Virus record (IMG/VR): IMGVR_UViG_3300018083_000100
Span: 1 to 28,912 of that record
Source of the DNA: a virus
DNA length: 28,912 nt
Strand: one strand, 5' to 3'
The notes below the pieces were generated by a model. The model made no database searches, had not been told where the DNA came from, and saw only the letters and a list, made by a program, of their open reading frames with translations. Numbering within the stretch: position 1 is the stretch's first letter; every line of letters starts with the position of its first letter. This document shows positions 1 to 7,426 of this stretch, in pieces. Position numbers and translations under genes: made by a program.

Positions 1-211
1 CCGGCAGGCTGTTGTCGGGCAGCACCGGCACAATCGGATGGCCCAGGCTCGGAGGCGGCCAGATGCCAGGAGGAGGTGGCGGCAGGCTGTTGTCAATGCC
101 AGGCTGCTGACCTGGCAGGGAGTTGTCGATCGATCCACCCTGCCCGCCAGGCAGGCTGTTGTCAGGCTGACCGCCTTCGACGATGTTCAGGTAACCCCGG
201 ACGTAAGGCAT
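1..211 (-). CDS. Proline-rich DNSLP-repeat protein, 3' end cut by window edge
   Basis: The frame starts with ATG at 211-209 and stays open to base 1 (70 residues visible). The stop lies outside the window. An AGGAGA Shine-Dalgarno at 223-218 sits 6 nt before the ATG and overlaps the TAG stop of the sheath gene, so the two are probably translationally coupled. After a short N-terminus (MPYVRGYLNIVEGGQ) the protein is mostly Pro/Gly with four copies of the pentapeptide DNSLP at residues of about 16, 29, 39 and 66, separated by Gly/Gln/Pro linkers such as PPPPPGIW. I see no signal peptide or membrane segment. Short proline-rich proteins of this style occur in structural regions of phages of GC-rich hosts, but no function is known to me. 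Position right after the sheath suggests a virion-associated or linker role, which is inference only. Confidence 0.75.
   Translation of the reverse strand, partial: MPYVRGYLNIVEGGQPDNSLPGGQGGSIDNSLPGQQPGIDNSLPPPPPGIWPPPSLGHPIVPVLPDNSLP
3..166 (-). repeat. Coding repeat encoding DNSLP pentapeptides
   Basis: Four in-frame copies of a short unit read GACAACAGCCTGCC or close variants on the minus strand (on the plus strand ggcaggctgttgtc), at about 3-17, 81-95, 111-126 and 151-166. Three copies are identical at DNA level over the core and one carries synonymous or near-synonymous changes (GACAACTCCCTGCC). The spacing is irregular and the copies are coding, so this is a protein repeat and not a regulatory iteron array. 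Confidence 0.7.
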
Positions 212-221
212 ATGCAGTCTC

Positions 222-2093
222 CTAACGATTGACGTTGACGATGACGTTCGCGAAGTGCACAGCTCCTGCCAGCTTAATGCCGGCCTGGATGGTGGGGGCG
301 ATGCGGGCTTCGCGGATAGCCTGCGGCTGGCTCTCCACCAGAGGCGCCCAGACATAGAACCCCTTGGGCAGCATCTGTCCATACTTGATCTGGCCAAAGC
401 CCGGGGCGTTCCATTGCCCGGGGGCGATCATACCGTTGACTACACCCTGCTGAATGGAGTTCTCCACCGTTGCCACCAGGATATGGATGCCCTGGTTGGT
501 CTGGGGGATTTTCGAAGGCGCCGTGTAGAGCACGTTGAACAGATCAGTCTGGATACGGTTAGCCAGCCAGTCCGTGGCATGCCGCTCGTCGAAGAACATA
601 CCTGAGCACATCACACCCTGCTGGATGATCGCCACGTCGTTGCTGTAGTAGACGAACACATTGGCCCGCTTGAAGTTGAGCGAGGCTGCCTGCGTCTCCG
701 TCAGGATTTCACCCGACACCCCAGGCTCCTGCTTGAACTTCAGCGTGATGACTGTATCCGAAGCCTCGAAGTCGGTGGTGAAGGCGCGACCATACATGCT
801 GGCCGAGGCATAGGCGCTCGAGGAGGAGAACTGCCCGAAGGTGCGGGTATAGCCCAGTGCCTTCATCTGGCTGAAGATGTCGTTGGCCACCGTGATGTCG
901 AGCGCCTGGGTGTTCTGCGAGGTGAAGCCGAAGATGGAGACCGGGTCACAACCTTCGATGAACTCCGCCACCTCGACATAGTCAGCGTCCGTCAAAGCTG
1001 TGGTGACGGCGAACTGCAGGCCATACCACTCAGGGCGTGCGCGCAGTGCCACAGCGCACTGCACAGCGGTCTCGGCAGCGATGCCATTGACCGGTATCGA
1101 GGCACCGGTTGCCTGGGTGAGCCTGAGAGGTCCCGAGACATCCGAGCCTGAGCCGGCAGAGCTGGCATAGGTGATGGTCGACGCGGCACCCGAGGAGATG
1201 GACTGCACGTTGAAGCGCGTGCCATCGAACCAGACCGAGCCACCAGACAGCGCGTTGCTCAGGATCGTGGCAGCACCGTTCAGGTTGGTGATGCCGGTGA
1301 AGTCCATGCCCGCCGAGCCGTTCACCGGCGGCTGCGAGCCAGAGGCGGAGGTCAGCTTGATGGTGGCGCTGATATCCGTGCCAGAGGCAGGTGCCGAGGC
1401 GTAGGTGATCGTCGAGGCGGCACCTGTCGTTGAGCTGCGGATAACGAAGGCGCCCAGCGTGTTATTCCAGGAAGCTGAGCCATTGGCCCCTATAGCGGTG
1501 TTGATCAGCTCTCCCGCACTAGTCAGCTTGGCCGTTGTATCCGCACCTGTCATAGTCGAGAAGTTGACAGGCCCCACCTGGCGCAGGGTGCCGTTGATGG
1601 TCATAGCGAACTGACCAGTGGTAATGCCTGTCAGCGTGGTGACCAGGGCGTCCTGGGCAGTTGGTGTGAAGTTGCCACCGGTCAGGCTGGCCGAGGTTGC
1701 CTGCAGAGTGCGCAGCACACCGTCGATCGTGATGGCCATCGAGCCGTTGGTTACCAGCTTCAACTGGTTGAGCAGAGTGATCTGCTGAGCACTCGTCATG
1801 ATGCCACCATGCAGGATGGCGTTCGAGCCGTTCTGGGCGAACCGGCCCAGGTAGAGGATGGCCGGCTTAGGTGACTGCGAGAAGAACAGCGAGGCTGCGT
1901 GATACTCAGGCGCGGAGGTGCCGAAGTCAGTGGCGATCGCTGTCAGCCCGGCATACATGCGCACGCGCTCGTTGACATCGATCACCGGGGAAGGCCCGGC
2001 GATGCACAGCGCCCCGAAGTTCCGCAGCGGGGTCGCCACTGGTGACATGTTGATCTGGACGTTCACCACATCCGAAACGGATAGGCCAGGCAT
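222..2093 (-). CDS. Contractile tail sheath protein, DUF3383-type
   Basis: This 623-aa protein matches the DUF3383 tail-sheath family as I remember it. The N-terminus has the typical VVNVQIN, TPLRNFGAL and VIDVNERVRMY stretches followed by DFGTSAPEY and LFFSQ (residues 9-73). The C-terminal half (about 345-623) carries the conserved core with RARPEWYG, a DADY/VEVAEFIE helix and the FKRANVFVYYSND region. The sheath polymerises around the tail tube and contracts at infection, which marks the phage as a myovirus. Between residues about 110 and 340 lies an inserted Ser/Thr/Gly-rich beta region with an internal duplication (GAASTITYAS at about 224 and 302). ATG at 2093 is supported by AGGAGA at 2107-2102, 8 nt upstream. 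The stop overlaps the ribosome site of the next gene. Confidence 0.9.
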   Translation of the reverse strand: MPGLSVSDVVNVQINMSPVATPLRNFGALCIAGPSPVIDVNERVRMYAGLTAIATDFGTSAPEYHAASLFFSQSPKPAILYLGRFAQNGSNAILHGGIMTSAQQITLLNQLKLVTNGSMAITIDGVLRTLQATSASLTGGNFTPTAQDALVTTLTGITTGQFAMTINGTLRQVGPVNFSTMTGADTTAKLTSAGELINTAIGANGSASWNNTLGAFVIRSSTTGAASTITYASAPASGTDISATIKLTSASGSQPPVNGSAGMDFTGITNLNGAATILSNALSGGSVWFDGTRFNVQSISSGAASTITYASSAGSGSDVSGPLRLTQATGASIPVNGIAAETAVQCAVALRARPEWYGLQFAVTTALTDADYVEVAEFIEGCDPVSIFGFTSQNTQALDITVANDIFSQMKALGYTRTFGQFSSSSAYASASMYGRAFTTDFEASDTVITLKFKQEPGVSGEILTETQAASLNFKRANVFVYYSNDVAIIQQGVMCSGMFFDERHATDWLANRIQTDLFNVLYTAPSKIPQTNQGIHILVATVENSIQQGVVNGMIAPGQWNAPGFGQIKYGQMLPKGFYVWAPLVESQPQAIREARIAPTIQAGIKLAGAVHFANVIVNVNR

Positions 2094-2119
2094 AGCAGTG
2101 TTCTCCTAGAATGTGTGGG

Positions 2120-3187
2120 TCAGGCGAAGATCATGACGCGAGCTTCGACGTTCCCGGTTGTGCCATAGCTGGCAAGAGTGTGGGCGTCCTGCACCTTGGC
2201 GAGGGTGCCGAGGATAGGTGTGGAAGCAGTCGCCGCGATGATCTGGCTCGCCTGGACCAGGGACAGCACAGCCTCGAGAGTAAGCCTGCCCTGCGCTGCC
2301 AGGGTCTGGCCATCCTGGGTGCGGGACAGAGCACCCCCGACCCCCAGTGTCCCGCCTGCTGCCAGGGTCTGGGGCGCCTGGGTAAGCGCCAGGGAGCCGC
2401 CGACGACAGGTATGACCGAGCCTGCCGCCACCAGGGTCTGAGCCGCCTGGGTGCGTGCCAGGGAGCCAGTGATAACCGGCAGCACCGTAGCTGCCCCTGA
2501 GAGGCTCTGGGGGGCCTGGCTAAGGCCCAGGCTGCCAGACACCACCGGAGTAACCGTGCCCGTCCCGGCGAGGTTCTGGGGGGCCTGGAGAGCCACCAGG
2601 GAGCCGCTGATACCTCCCAGCATCCCGCTGGCCGTCAGGGTATCCGCCGCCTCGGTCGCGGCCAGGGTGCCCCTGACCGCTACGCTGCCCGCGGCCAGGA
2701 GGGTCTGGGGCGCCTGGGTCAGGGCAAGGCTGCCACCTATCCCAGGGACCACCTGGCCGCTGGCAGAGATGGTATCTGCCGCCTCGGCAACCGAGAGAGC
2801 GCCACCGACACCTGGCCCTCCCGTCGCTGAGAGCGCCTGAGACGTCTGGAGCGTGGTGAGGGTCGCCCCGATGACTATCCCGCCAGAGCTGACCAGCGTG
2901 TCGGTGACTTCAGTGACGGCGAGCGTGCCGTCGATGCGTGCATCACCTGCAGCGGCAAGTGCATGCGCTGCCTGGGTGATAGCCAGATCACCGTAGACCC
3001 CAAGCAACGGCACCGTGCCAGTAGCAGCGAGGGTCTGCGTGTCCTGGGTAATGGCCAGGTCAGCGGTAATCGGCGCAGCGGATGAAGTCGTATCATTGAG
3101 GATAACACCGCGCAGAACGTAGGTCCGCGCAGCTTCCTCAGTGACGACCTGCGGCGGATAGCCGCGGACGAAGAATTGCCTAGGCAA
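2120..3187 (-). CDS. Virion-region protein made of fourteen 21-24-aa repeats
   Basis: After a unique N-terminus of about 40 residues (containing RGYPPQVVTEEAARTYVLRG) the protein consists almost wholly of 14 degenerate repeats with the consensus G-(S/T)-L-A-x-T-Q-A-x-Q-T-L-x-A-x-G, each 21-24 residues. It ends in a short tail (VEARVMIFA). Small hydrophobic residues recur with beta-strand periodicity, suggesting a repetitive beta fold such as a fibre shaft or adhesin. This is inference. The frame is open up to a TTG at 3229, but the stretch before 3187 lies inside the end of the upstream gene, so I place the start at TTG 3187, which overlaps that gene's TAG by 8 nt (355 aa). TTG 3229 has a weak GAGG 10 nt upstream and GTG 3226 is another option, so the start is uncertain. 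Repeats of this style are known in phage and bacterial surface proteins without an assigned function. Confidence 0.75.
   Translation of the reverse strand: MPRQFFVRGYPPQVVTEEAARTYVLRGVILNDTTSSAAPITADLAITQDTQTLAATGTVPLLGVYGDLAITQAAHALAAAGDARIDGTLAVTEVTDTLVSSGGIVIGATLTTLQTSQALSATGGPGVGGALSVAEAADTISASGQVVPGIGGSLALTQAPQTLLAAGSVAVRGTLAATEAADTLTASGMLGGISGSLVALQAPQNLAGTGTVTPVVSGSLGLSQAPQSLSGAATVLPVITGSLARTQAAQTLVAAGSVIPVVGGSLALTQAPQTLAAGGTLGVGGALSRTQDGQTLAAQGRLTLEAVLSLVQASQIIAATASTPILGTLAKVQDAHTLASYGTTGNVEARVMIFA
2160..3061 (-). repeat. Fourteen tandem coding repeats of about 66 bp
   Basis: The segment encodes fourteen back-to-back copies of the LAxTQAxQTLxAxG unit. On the plus strand the phrases ccagggtctggg, gcctgggt and gccagggagcc recur many times. 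Several adjacent units (for example around 2340-2720) are close at DNA level while the outer ones are more diverged. This is typical of repeat expansion from the middle. It is internal to the gene ending at 2120. Confidence 0.75.
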
Positions 3188-4700
3188 GCTCAGGGTCCAG
3201 CCAGACGTTGGCGAAACCGCTGCCACCAAGACCGGCCAGCCTCGGTGTGATGTAGACCGGACCCTTTTGCTGTGGAGTGAAGGTGATCGAGAGCGCGAAC
3301 CGCATCATGCAGCGGAATGTGCAGTTGCCGTCCACAATGTTGTTGGTGCCATCGAGTGCCGTCGCATAGCCGGCGGGTTCGCCTGTCGTCTGCGACAGCT
3401 CAGAAGCTGAGTCTATCTTGATGAAGAGGCGGCCGTCATTAGAGTCCACGCGCACGATCTCGTTCTGGGCGTATGTGCTGTTCTGCGCGCGCGTGCGCTG
3501 GGCATCCCACGCGGAGCCGTCTGCCGTTATGACAGTGCCCGCTGTGCTGTTGTTGGCCTTGGTGTTGTTGTCGATTTCCATGAGATTGGTGCTGGCTTCG
3601 CTGTGATAGGATACCTCCAGCCATATCTGGTCGTTGTTCGGCAGCGCAGTCACATTGGCAATTCCATAGACCGTCACTGTGACCGGCGAGCCGGTGGTGT
3701 CGATCCACTTGACGAACTGAAGACCCTGATATGGGCGAATGAACAGCGCCTGCAATGTCAGCAGGTATGCACGTGAGAACGAGCGCGTGCCGTCGCTGGC
3801 TCCGGTCCGGCGAAATGCGGTGTAATCGGCGACCTCGGACCCCTCCAGAGCGTAGCGCTCGTTGCGCGGCAGCGTGGCCTGCCCGCAGCCGATCAGCAGC
3901 ACCTCACCCGACGGGCTGGTGATCGTCTGGGTGATCGTCGCGGCCCCCGGCTTGCAGCCATACATGGCAAACCGGTATTGGTGATTGCTGCCGGTAAAGT
4001 AAGTCCTTCCCGAAACCATCGTGGAAAAATCGATGGCCTCCATCGTGCATACAAACGGCTGCGAATAGTTCGCGAACAGGATGAGTGGCGTTATATTAGC
4101 AAACGGGACCGGTGTATTCCTCCACTCAATCTGCCCCTGAGATATGGCGGCGGTCTGCGCGGCATTGCCAAAATACATCTGCGTGTTGTTCAGCACGATC
4201 CGGCAACCGAGGCCGTTGCCGGTCTGACCAATTGCCAGCCTGTTCGATCCAGAGGCGCCGGTATTCGCTACACCTACCACGCACCGGTCGTAGACCTGAT
4301 AAGCGCCCTGGGCGTTTGCCGCTCCGATAGTAAGACCGCCGATGCCACTACTCACACCCCAACCGGGCAGTAACGTCACCCCGTAGCAGTAAAACGAGCC
4401 TGCGACGGTCATGCCAACATTGGTGCCGATCACCCGTATGACCGCGCCGGCCTGCCAGGCGGTTGTTGGATGCGGCGAACCGCGCGTGACACACAGGACA
4501 ATACTCGGATTGGCGGGGAAGGATGGGAACGTGATCGTCATAGCCGTCGCCTGGTTCTCGACGTGGTCGGGCGGCATATAGAACGTGTCGCCGGCACTCG
4601 ACGCCGTCGCGGCGGCAGCCAAAGTCTGATACGCCGTCGCCCACGACAGCCCGTTACCACCTGCGGCGGCGGTGCTGTCTACATACCACGGCCCTGCCAT
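3180..4700 (-). CDS. Beta-helix-like phage structural protein or adhesin
   Basis: The 506-aa product begins MAGPWYVDSTAAAGGNG-LSWATAYQTLAAAA. This opening (W-Y-V-D, then G-G-N-G-x-S-W-A-T-A) is frequent at the N-terminus of right-handed beta-helix proteins of phages and bacteria. The body is rich in Asn/Gly/Thr/Val without a recognisable catalytic motif, and the C-terminus (GPVYITPRLAGLGGSGFANVWLD) looks like a beta-sandwich cap found on other phage surface proteins. No signal peptide is seen, as expected for a virion part. The ATG at 4700 shares its A with the TGA of the upstream gene (TGATG), so translation is coupled. The position before the repeat protein and the sheath suggests a tail-associated surface protein. 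A role in binding or cutting polysaccharide is possible but unsupported by active-site residues I can see. Confidence 0.75.
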   Translation of the reverse strand: MAGPWYVDSTAAAGGNGLSWATAYQTLAAAATASSAGDTFYMPPDHVENQATAMTITFPSFPANPSIVLCVTRGSPHPTTAWQAGAVIRVIGTNVGMTVAGSFYCYGVTLLPGWGVSSGIGGLTIGAANAQGAYQVYDRCVVGVANTGASGSNRLAIGQTGNGLGCRIVLNNTQMYFGNAAQTAAISQGQIEWRNTPVPFANITPLILFANYSQPFVCTMEAIDFSTMVSGRTYFTGSNHQYRFAMYGCKPGAATITQTITSPSGEVLLIGCGQATLPRNERYALEGSEVADYTAFRRTGASDGTRSFSRAYLLTLQALFIRPYQGLQFVKWIDTTGSPVTVTVYGIANVTALPNNDQIWLEVSYHSEASTNLMEIDNNTKANNSTAGTVITADGSAWDAQRTRAQNSTYAQNEIVRVDSNDGRLFIKIDSASELSQTTGEPAGYATALDGTNNIVDGNCTFRCMMRFALSITFTPQQKGPVYITPRLAGLGGSGFANVWLDPELA

Positions 4701-5083
4701 CAGGCGTTTCCGGCAGTGACCGAGAAGCTGGTGACGGTCACGGTCTGTCCAGTGGCGATGCTCTGGTTGTTGAGCACGAGGTCCGTTGTGGTATTCCCCT
4801 GCACGTGGCAGACACTCGAGCCATCATACATGCGGAAGCTCTGCGCTGTGCCGGTGCCCGAGGCTGCCACCGACCAGATACCTGCAATTGTCGTCACACC
4901 TCCTGTGCTGGTGAGGAAGGTTGCCGGCAACACGATGGTCGCCAGCAGGCCGGTCGGGTCAGCCGCTGCGCAGTTGGCCGGCTCAGCGCCGGAGAATATC
5001 TTGAGCGTGCCGCTGCCGCCGACAGAGGTCTGTATCTGGCTGACCTGGTTGTTGCGCAATGCGACGCCGTATTGAAAAGCCAT
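4700..5083 (-). CDS. Small phage structural protein, unknown function
   Basis: This 127-aa protein (MAFQYGVALRNNQVSQIQTS, then GTLKIFSGAEPANC and LLATIVLPATF) resembles a recurrent phage family with the pattern LRN(A/N)-x-(L/V), LKI(F/Y)(S/T)G-x-x-PAN and (G)LLATIxL. I know of no proven role for it. It is Thr/Ser/Val-rich and probably all-beta. An excellent Shine-Dalgarno (AGGAGG, about 5090-5095) lies 6 nt before ATG 5083. The stop codon of the gene before it directly abuts the start (TAAATG). Placement among small structural genes upstream of the sheath suggests a tail or decoration component. Confidence 0.75.
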   Translation of the reverse strand: MAFQYGVALRNNQVSQIQTSVGGSGTLKIFSGAEPANCAAADPTGLLATIVLPATFLTSTGGVTTIAGIWSVAASGTGTAQSFRMYDGSSVCHVQGNTTTDLVLNNQSIATGQTVTVTSFSVTAGNA

Positions 5084-5617
5084 TTATTCCCTCCTGGCGA
5101 GTATGGTGATGCCCACGTCCTGCAAGGTCGGGTCCTGCGTCAGCGGGGTGACAAGTTGCAGCACGTCTCCCGTCGCCAGGCGTCCACCTGGTCCAGCCAA
5201 TGTGCAGCTGTTGCGCGAGCCTGCCGCCACAGTGATCGTGCCAAGGGGCACAACCCCAGAGCTGGGCGACAGGTGATTGAGCGTGAAGGTCTGATCCGAC
5301 GTTGCCGGGACTGCAGCGAAAAACACCGCACCCGCCAGGTTGAGCAGCACGGTCAGAGGAAAGCCCATCGGGGCATTCACCTGCGCCTGCGACGCCATTT
5401 TGCCCAGGAAGGCGAAGGAGACCGGCACCATCTGAAGCTCTATGGGAAGCTGTGGAATGGTCACCGGCACGCTGGCCCAGTCGGCCACCTCCACCACGGT
5501 TATGGCAGACACAGGTGCATCTACATCGACCACCACAGCCTTGGGAGGGGCGACAATGACATCGACGACCAGCTCAGCGGCCTCAACTGTCACTACCTCG
5601 ACGATAGTTTCACTCAT
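5084..5617 (-). CDS. Phage structural protein, unknown function (beta-sandwich-like)
   Basis: The 177-aa product has a Val-rich N-terminal half (residues 1-60, many V/A/D/E, possibly extended) followed by a globular beta-rich part with VPVSFAFLGKMASQAQVN, a DQTFTLN strand and the ending (R)LATGDVLQLVTPLTQDPTLQDVGITI. This second part matches a recurring phage domain in which a fluctuating signal-like strand pair is followed by GTITxAAG and a QDxTLxDIxIT strand. I recall it from tail-fibre and receptor-binding neighbourhoods without a proven function. ATG at 5617 overlaps the TGA of the upstream gene by 4 nt (ATGA), indicating coupled translation. Confidence 0.75.
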   Translation of the reverse strand: MSETIVEVVTVEAAELVVDVIVAPPKAVVVDVDAPVSAITVVEVADWASVPVTIPQLPIELQMVPVSFAFLGKMASQAQVNAPMGFPLTVLLNLAGAVFFAAVPATSDQTFTLNHLSPSSGVVPLGTITVAAGSRNSCTLAGPGGRLATGDVLQLVTPLTQDPTLQDVGITILARRE

Positions 5618-5988
5618 GCGACACGCAGGGCGGTGCGGGCGGCTGCCGGGGTCACGCTGTCGGTCACGTCAGGTGTCACCGTCACAGCACCTGCCAGCAC
5701 AGTTGCCACCTCGCTCGTTGGGTAGGTCAGCTGGAGGTCCCACACCCCTACCAGGGGAAGCAGAGCGCTGGAGGCAGCATCGAGTGACATAGAGATAGTG
5801 TTGGGCAGGGATACCCCGCAGACCATGGGCACTATCTTGGCACCACCTGGCTTGTCCCTTATCTCCGCCTTGGCGATGACCCCGGTGAGGTCCGCCGGTG
5901 TCAGCTTGGTGCTATCCGCCCAGAGCACGAAGGCCCAGCGGTAGCTGTCGCCGCGGTAGAGCGTGAGAGGATAGCTGCCAGGGGTCAT
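5614..5988 (-). CDS. Small phage structural protein, BppU-N-like fold suspected
   Basis: The 124-aa protein starts MTPGSYPLTLYRGDSYRWAF and continues with a DLTG(V)IAKAEIRDKPGG segment and a WDLQLTYP strand near residue 85. The pattern (I/L)YRGDxYxWxF, then P-x-DLTGxxAxAxIR, then GxWDLQLT recurs in short phage proteins. It resembles the N-terminal domain of baseplate upper proteins such as BppU, which anchors receptor-binding proteins. The resemblance is by eye and the specific role is inferred. Start ATG 5988 overlaps the upstream TGA (ATGA), and the stop overlaps the next ATG the same way, so the gene is locked into a coupled translation chain. Confidence 0.75.
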   Translation of the reverse strand: MTPGSYPLTLYRGDSYRWAFVLWADSTKLTPADLTGVIAKAEIRDKPGGAKIVPMVCGVSLPNTISMSLDAASSALLPLVGVWDLQLTYPTSEVATVLAGAVTVTPDVTDSVTPAAARTALRVA

Positions 5989-6596
5989 GGTCTCACCGTC
6001 ACCAGAGTATCAGGCTCGCCCGGCTCGTGGATCACCACATCGGCGCCATCGATATTGAGCACCGGGTAAACCCGGTTGAGCTGGCCGCGCATCTCGAGCC
6101 GGATGTCGATGCGGTCGATCCACTGCTGGTTGACCAGCTCAGGTGCACGTGCCAGATCATGCACCTCGCGCATGTTAAGCCCGAGGATGTGCAGCGGCTC
6201 CCAGTTCTGCTGCACATACATAGCGTCGCGGAAGGCCCCTGCCAGGTCCTCCGCCTCCGGGCCGTAGAAGGTCACCACGATGGTGACCGACACATGGCGT
6301 TGCATCCTGTCTACACCTGGCCCCGGCGCCCCTACGAGCTGCGCTGAGCCATCGTGGATTATCACCGGGTAGTCGTCAGCCTCGAGATGCGTGGTGCCTA
6401 TAGCGGCCCAGGAAACCTCGGCAGGGGGCTGTGCCGGAGGAGATATCTGCCAGCGTGGACGCACCAGGGTGCCAGGCAGGCCTGTCAGGTTCACCACAGC
6501 CTGCTGCAGGGCAAGCGTCACGTCGCGCCCAGTCGGCGGGTGCGGCGGGACCTCGAGGATATACCCGCCGGTTGCTGAGGTGTTGGACCCGCTCAC
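5985..6596 (-). CDS. Neck/tail terminator protein, gp12-like
   Basis: From GTG 6596 the gene encodes 203 aa. Segments ALQQAVVNLTGLPGTLVRPRWQ (split here: ALQQAVVNLTG at about 29, LPGTLVRPRWQ at about 40), QLVG..VDRMQRHVSVTIVVTFYGPEAEDLA, the ILGLNMREVHDLARAPELVN region with QQWIDRIDI, and the C-terminal RVYPVLNIDGA are the hallmarks I associate with the LIC_12616 / phage neck terminator gp12-like family. That family caps the tail tube where it joins the head. The frame is open farther upstream, to 6713, but that extension overlaps a real membrane-protein gene in another frame. The GTG overlaps that gene's TGA as GTGA, so 6596 is the preferred start. Translation probably depends on coupling, because no clear ribosome site is visible. 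Confidence 0.85.
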   Translation of the reverse strand: MSGSNTSATGGYILEVPPHPPTGRDVTLALQQAVVNLTGLPGTLVRPRWQISPPAQPPAEVSWAAIGTTHLEADDYPVIIHDGSAQLVGAPGPGVDRMQRHVSVTIVVTFYGPEAEDLAGAFRDAMYVQQNWEPLHILGLNMREVHDLARAPELVNQQWIDRIDIRLEMRGQLNRVYPVLNIDGADVVIHEPGEPDTLVTVRP

Positions 6597-6769
6597 TGAA
6601 TGATAAACCCGAAGACCCGCCAGCCCAGCAGGAAGAACAGGACAAAGCCGATCAGCCAGCCACCCCTGTTCCAGTAGGGCTGGCCTTGCGGAGTGAAGGT
6701 GCCGAATGCCCAAAAGATGATCCAGATGAGCATTATCAGCCAGAAGACGAACCCGATACTCATAGTCAT
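6593..6769 (-). CDS. Small two-helix membrane protein (58 aa)
   Basis: This short frame reads MTMSIGFVFWLIMLIWIIFW, then AFGTFTPQGQPYWNRGGWLI and GFVLFFLLGWRVFGFIIQ. It has two hydrophobic helices (about residues 4-22 and 38-57) around a polar loop with PQGQPYWNRGG. Membrane insertion is likely. Both ends are tied into neighbours: its ATG 6769 overlaps the upstream TGA (ATGA) and its TGA overlaps the downstream GTG (GTGA). A GGAAAG sequence lies a few nt before the start. This tight fit is strong support that it is real. The role is unknown. Small two-helix peptides among late genes may be holin-like or may affect the host envelope, but a lysis role is not supported by any neighbouring endolysin in the window. 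Confidence 0.85.
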   Translation of the reverse strand: MTMSIGFVFWLIMLIWIIFWAFGTFTPQGQPYWNRGGWLIGFVLFFLLGWRVFGFIIQ

Positions 6770-7026
6770 GTCTTTCCAGCCGTGATCCAGAAGATCATTT
6801 CACGCATCTTGCTGTCAGCCATCATGCGGTTATGCTCCTTCAGGTTGGCAGCCCTGATGAAGTCATCGCAGTGCGCAAGCAGGGCGGCGATGTCGTCCCG
6901 GGTGATGGGCATGGTCCTGGCCGCACCTACCTTGCGCTCGGCATACTCTTTCTGCTCCTCCAGGCTGGCAGCCTCAGTGGCCTGGGTCTGTTCGCCTCCG
7001 CTAACTCCAGATGGTCTGTCGTTCAT
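6766..7026 (-). CDS. Small soluble protein, unknown function
   Basis: This 86-aa protein has a polar, probably disordered N-terminus (MNDRPSGVSGGEQTQATEAA), then a charged helical segment (EEQKEYAERKVG) and a helical C-terminal half (ITRDDIAALLAHCDDFIRAANLKEHNRMM). I do not recognise the family. AGGAG lies 6 nt before ATG 7026 and overlaps the TAG stop of the upstream gene. The stop overlaps the start of the small membrane protein by 4 nt. It sits inside the neck cluster between the head-completion-like gene and the terminator, so a morphogenesis or chaperone role is possible. Confidence 0.75.
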   Translation of the reverse strand: MNDRPSGVSGGEQTQATEAASLEEQKEYAERKVGAARTMPITRDDIAALLAHCDDFIRAANLKEHNRMMADSKMREMIFWITAGKT

Positions 7027-7035
7027 TGTGCACTC

Positions 7036-7425
7036 CTATGGAGGACCAGCCGGCGGGCTGATCGTCTTGATTTCCATGACACCTTCATAGTGCCCAGCGA
7101 GGCCGGCAAAGTTGCCGAACCTGCCGATGCTCGTAACGACGAACTCGCAGCCACGCCAGAGCACGATATCAGCCTTGTTGACGTCCGTGGCCGTGGCCAG
7201 GGGAAAGGTGGTGATGACCTCGTAGCTGCCTCCTGTGCGCGCCAGGTCAGGCGTCACCACCAGACTGTCACCACCCAGTGCCTGGACAGAAGCATATACA
7301 TGAAACTCCTGGGTGTCGTAGCTGACCATCCCCTCGTCGTCGATCACCTCAGTGTTGCGCACTATGGTCACCGGGTCGACGAAGTCAGGATCGTGCAGCA
7401 GCTCGGCTACCGAGATATTCGCCAC
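7036..7425 (-). CDS. Head-completion/neck-like protein
   Basis: The 129-aa product begins (V)ANISVAELLHDPDFVDPVTIVR and continues with a compact beta-rich body: EFHVYASVQALGGDSLVV, a TGGSYEVITTFPL strand pair, then DIVLWRGCEFVVTSIGRFGNF and HYEGVMEI at the end. The layout (short N-terminal helix, a hairpin with D-P-V-T, then a small barrel ending W-x-G-x-x-F-x-V) is like head-closure or head-tail adaptor proteins of tailed phages. The family is not certain. Start codon is GTG 7425, one base after the upstream TGA, with only a weak GGGG upstream, so coupling probably drives initiation. Confidence 0.7.
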   Translation of the reverse strand: MANISVAELLHDPDFVDPVTIVRNTEVIDDEGMVSYDTQEFHVYASVQALGGDSLVVTPDLARTGGSYEVITTFPLATATDVNKADIVLWRGCEFVVTSIGRFGNFAGLAGHYEGVMEIKTISPPAGPP

Positions 7426-7426
7426 G

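Noticed and set aside
6597-6713. N-terminal extension of the terminator to 6713
   Set aside because: It runs through the small membrane protein gene in another frame, and the GTGA overlap at 6596 gives a clean start.
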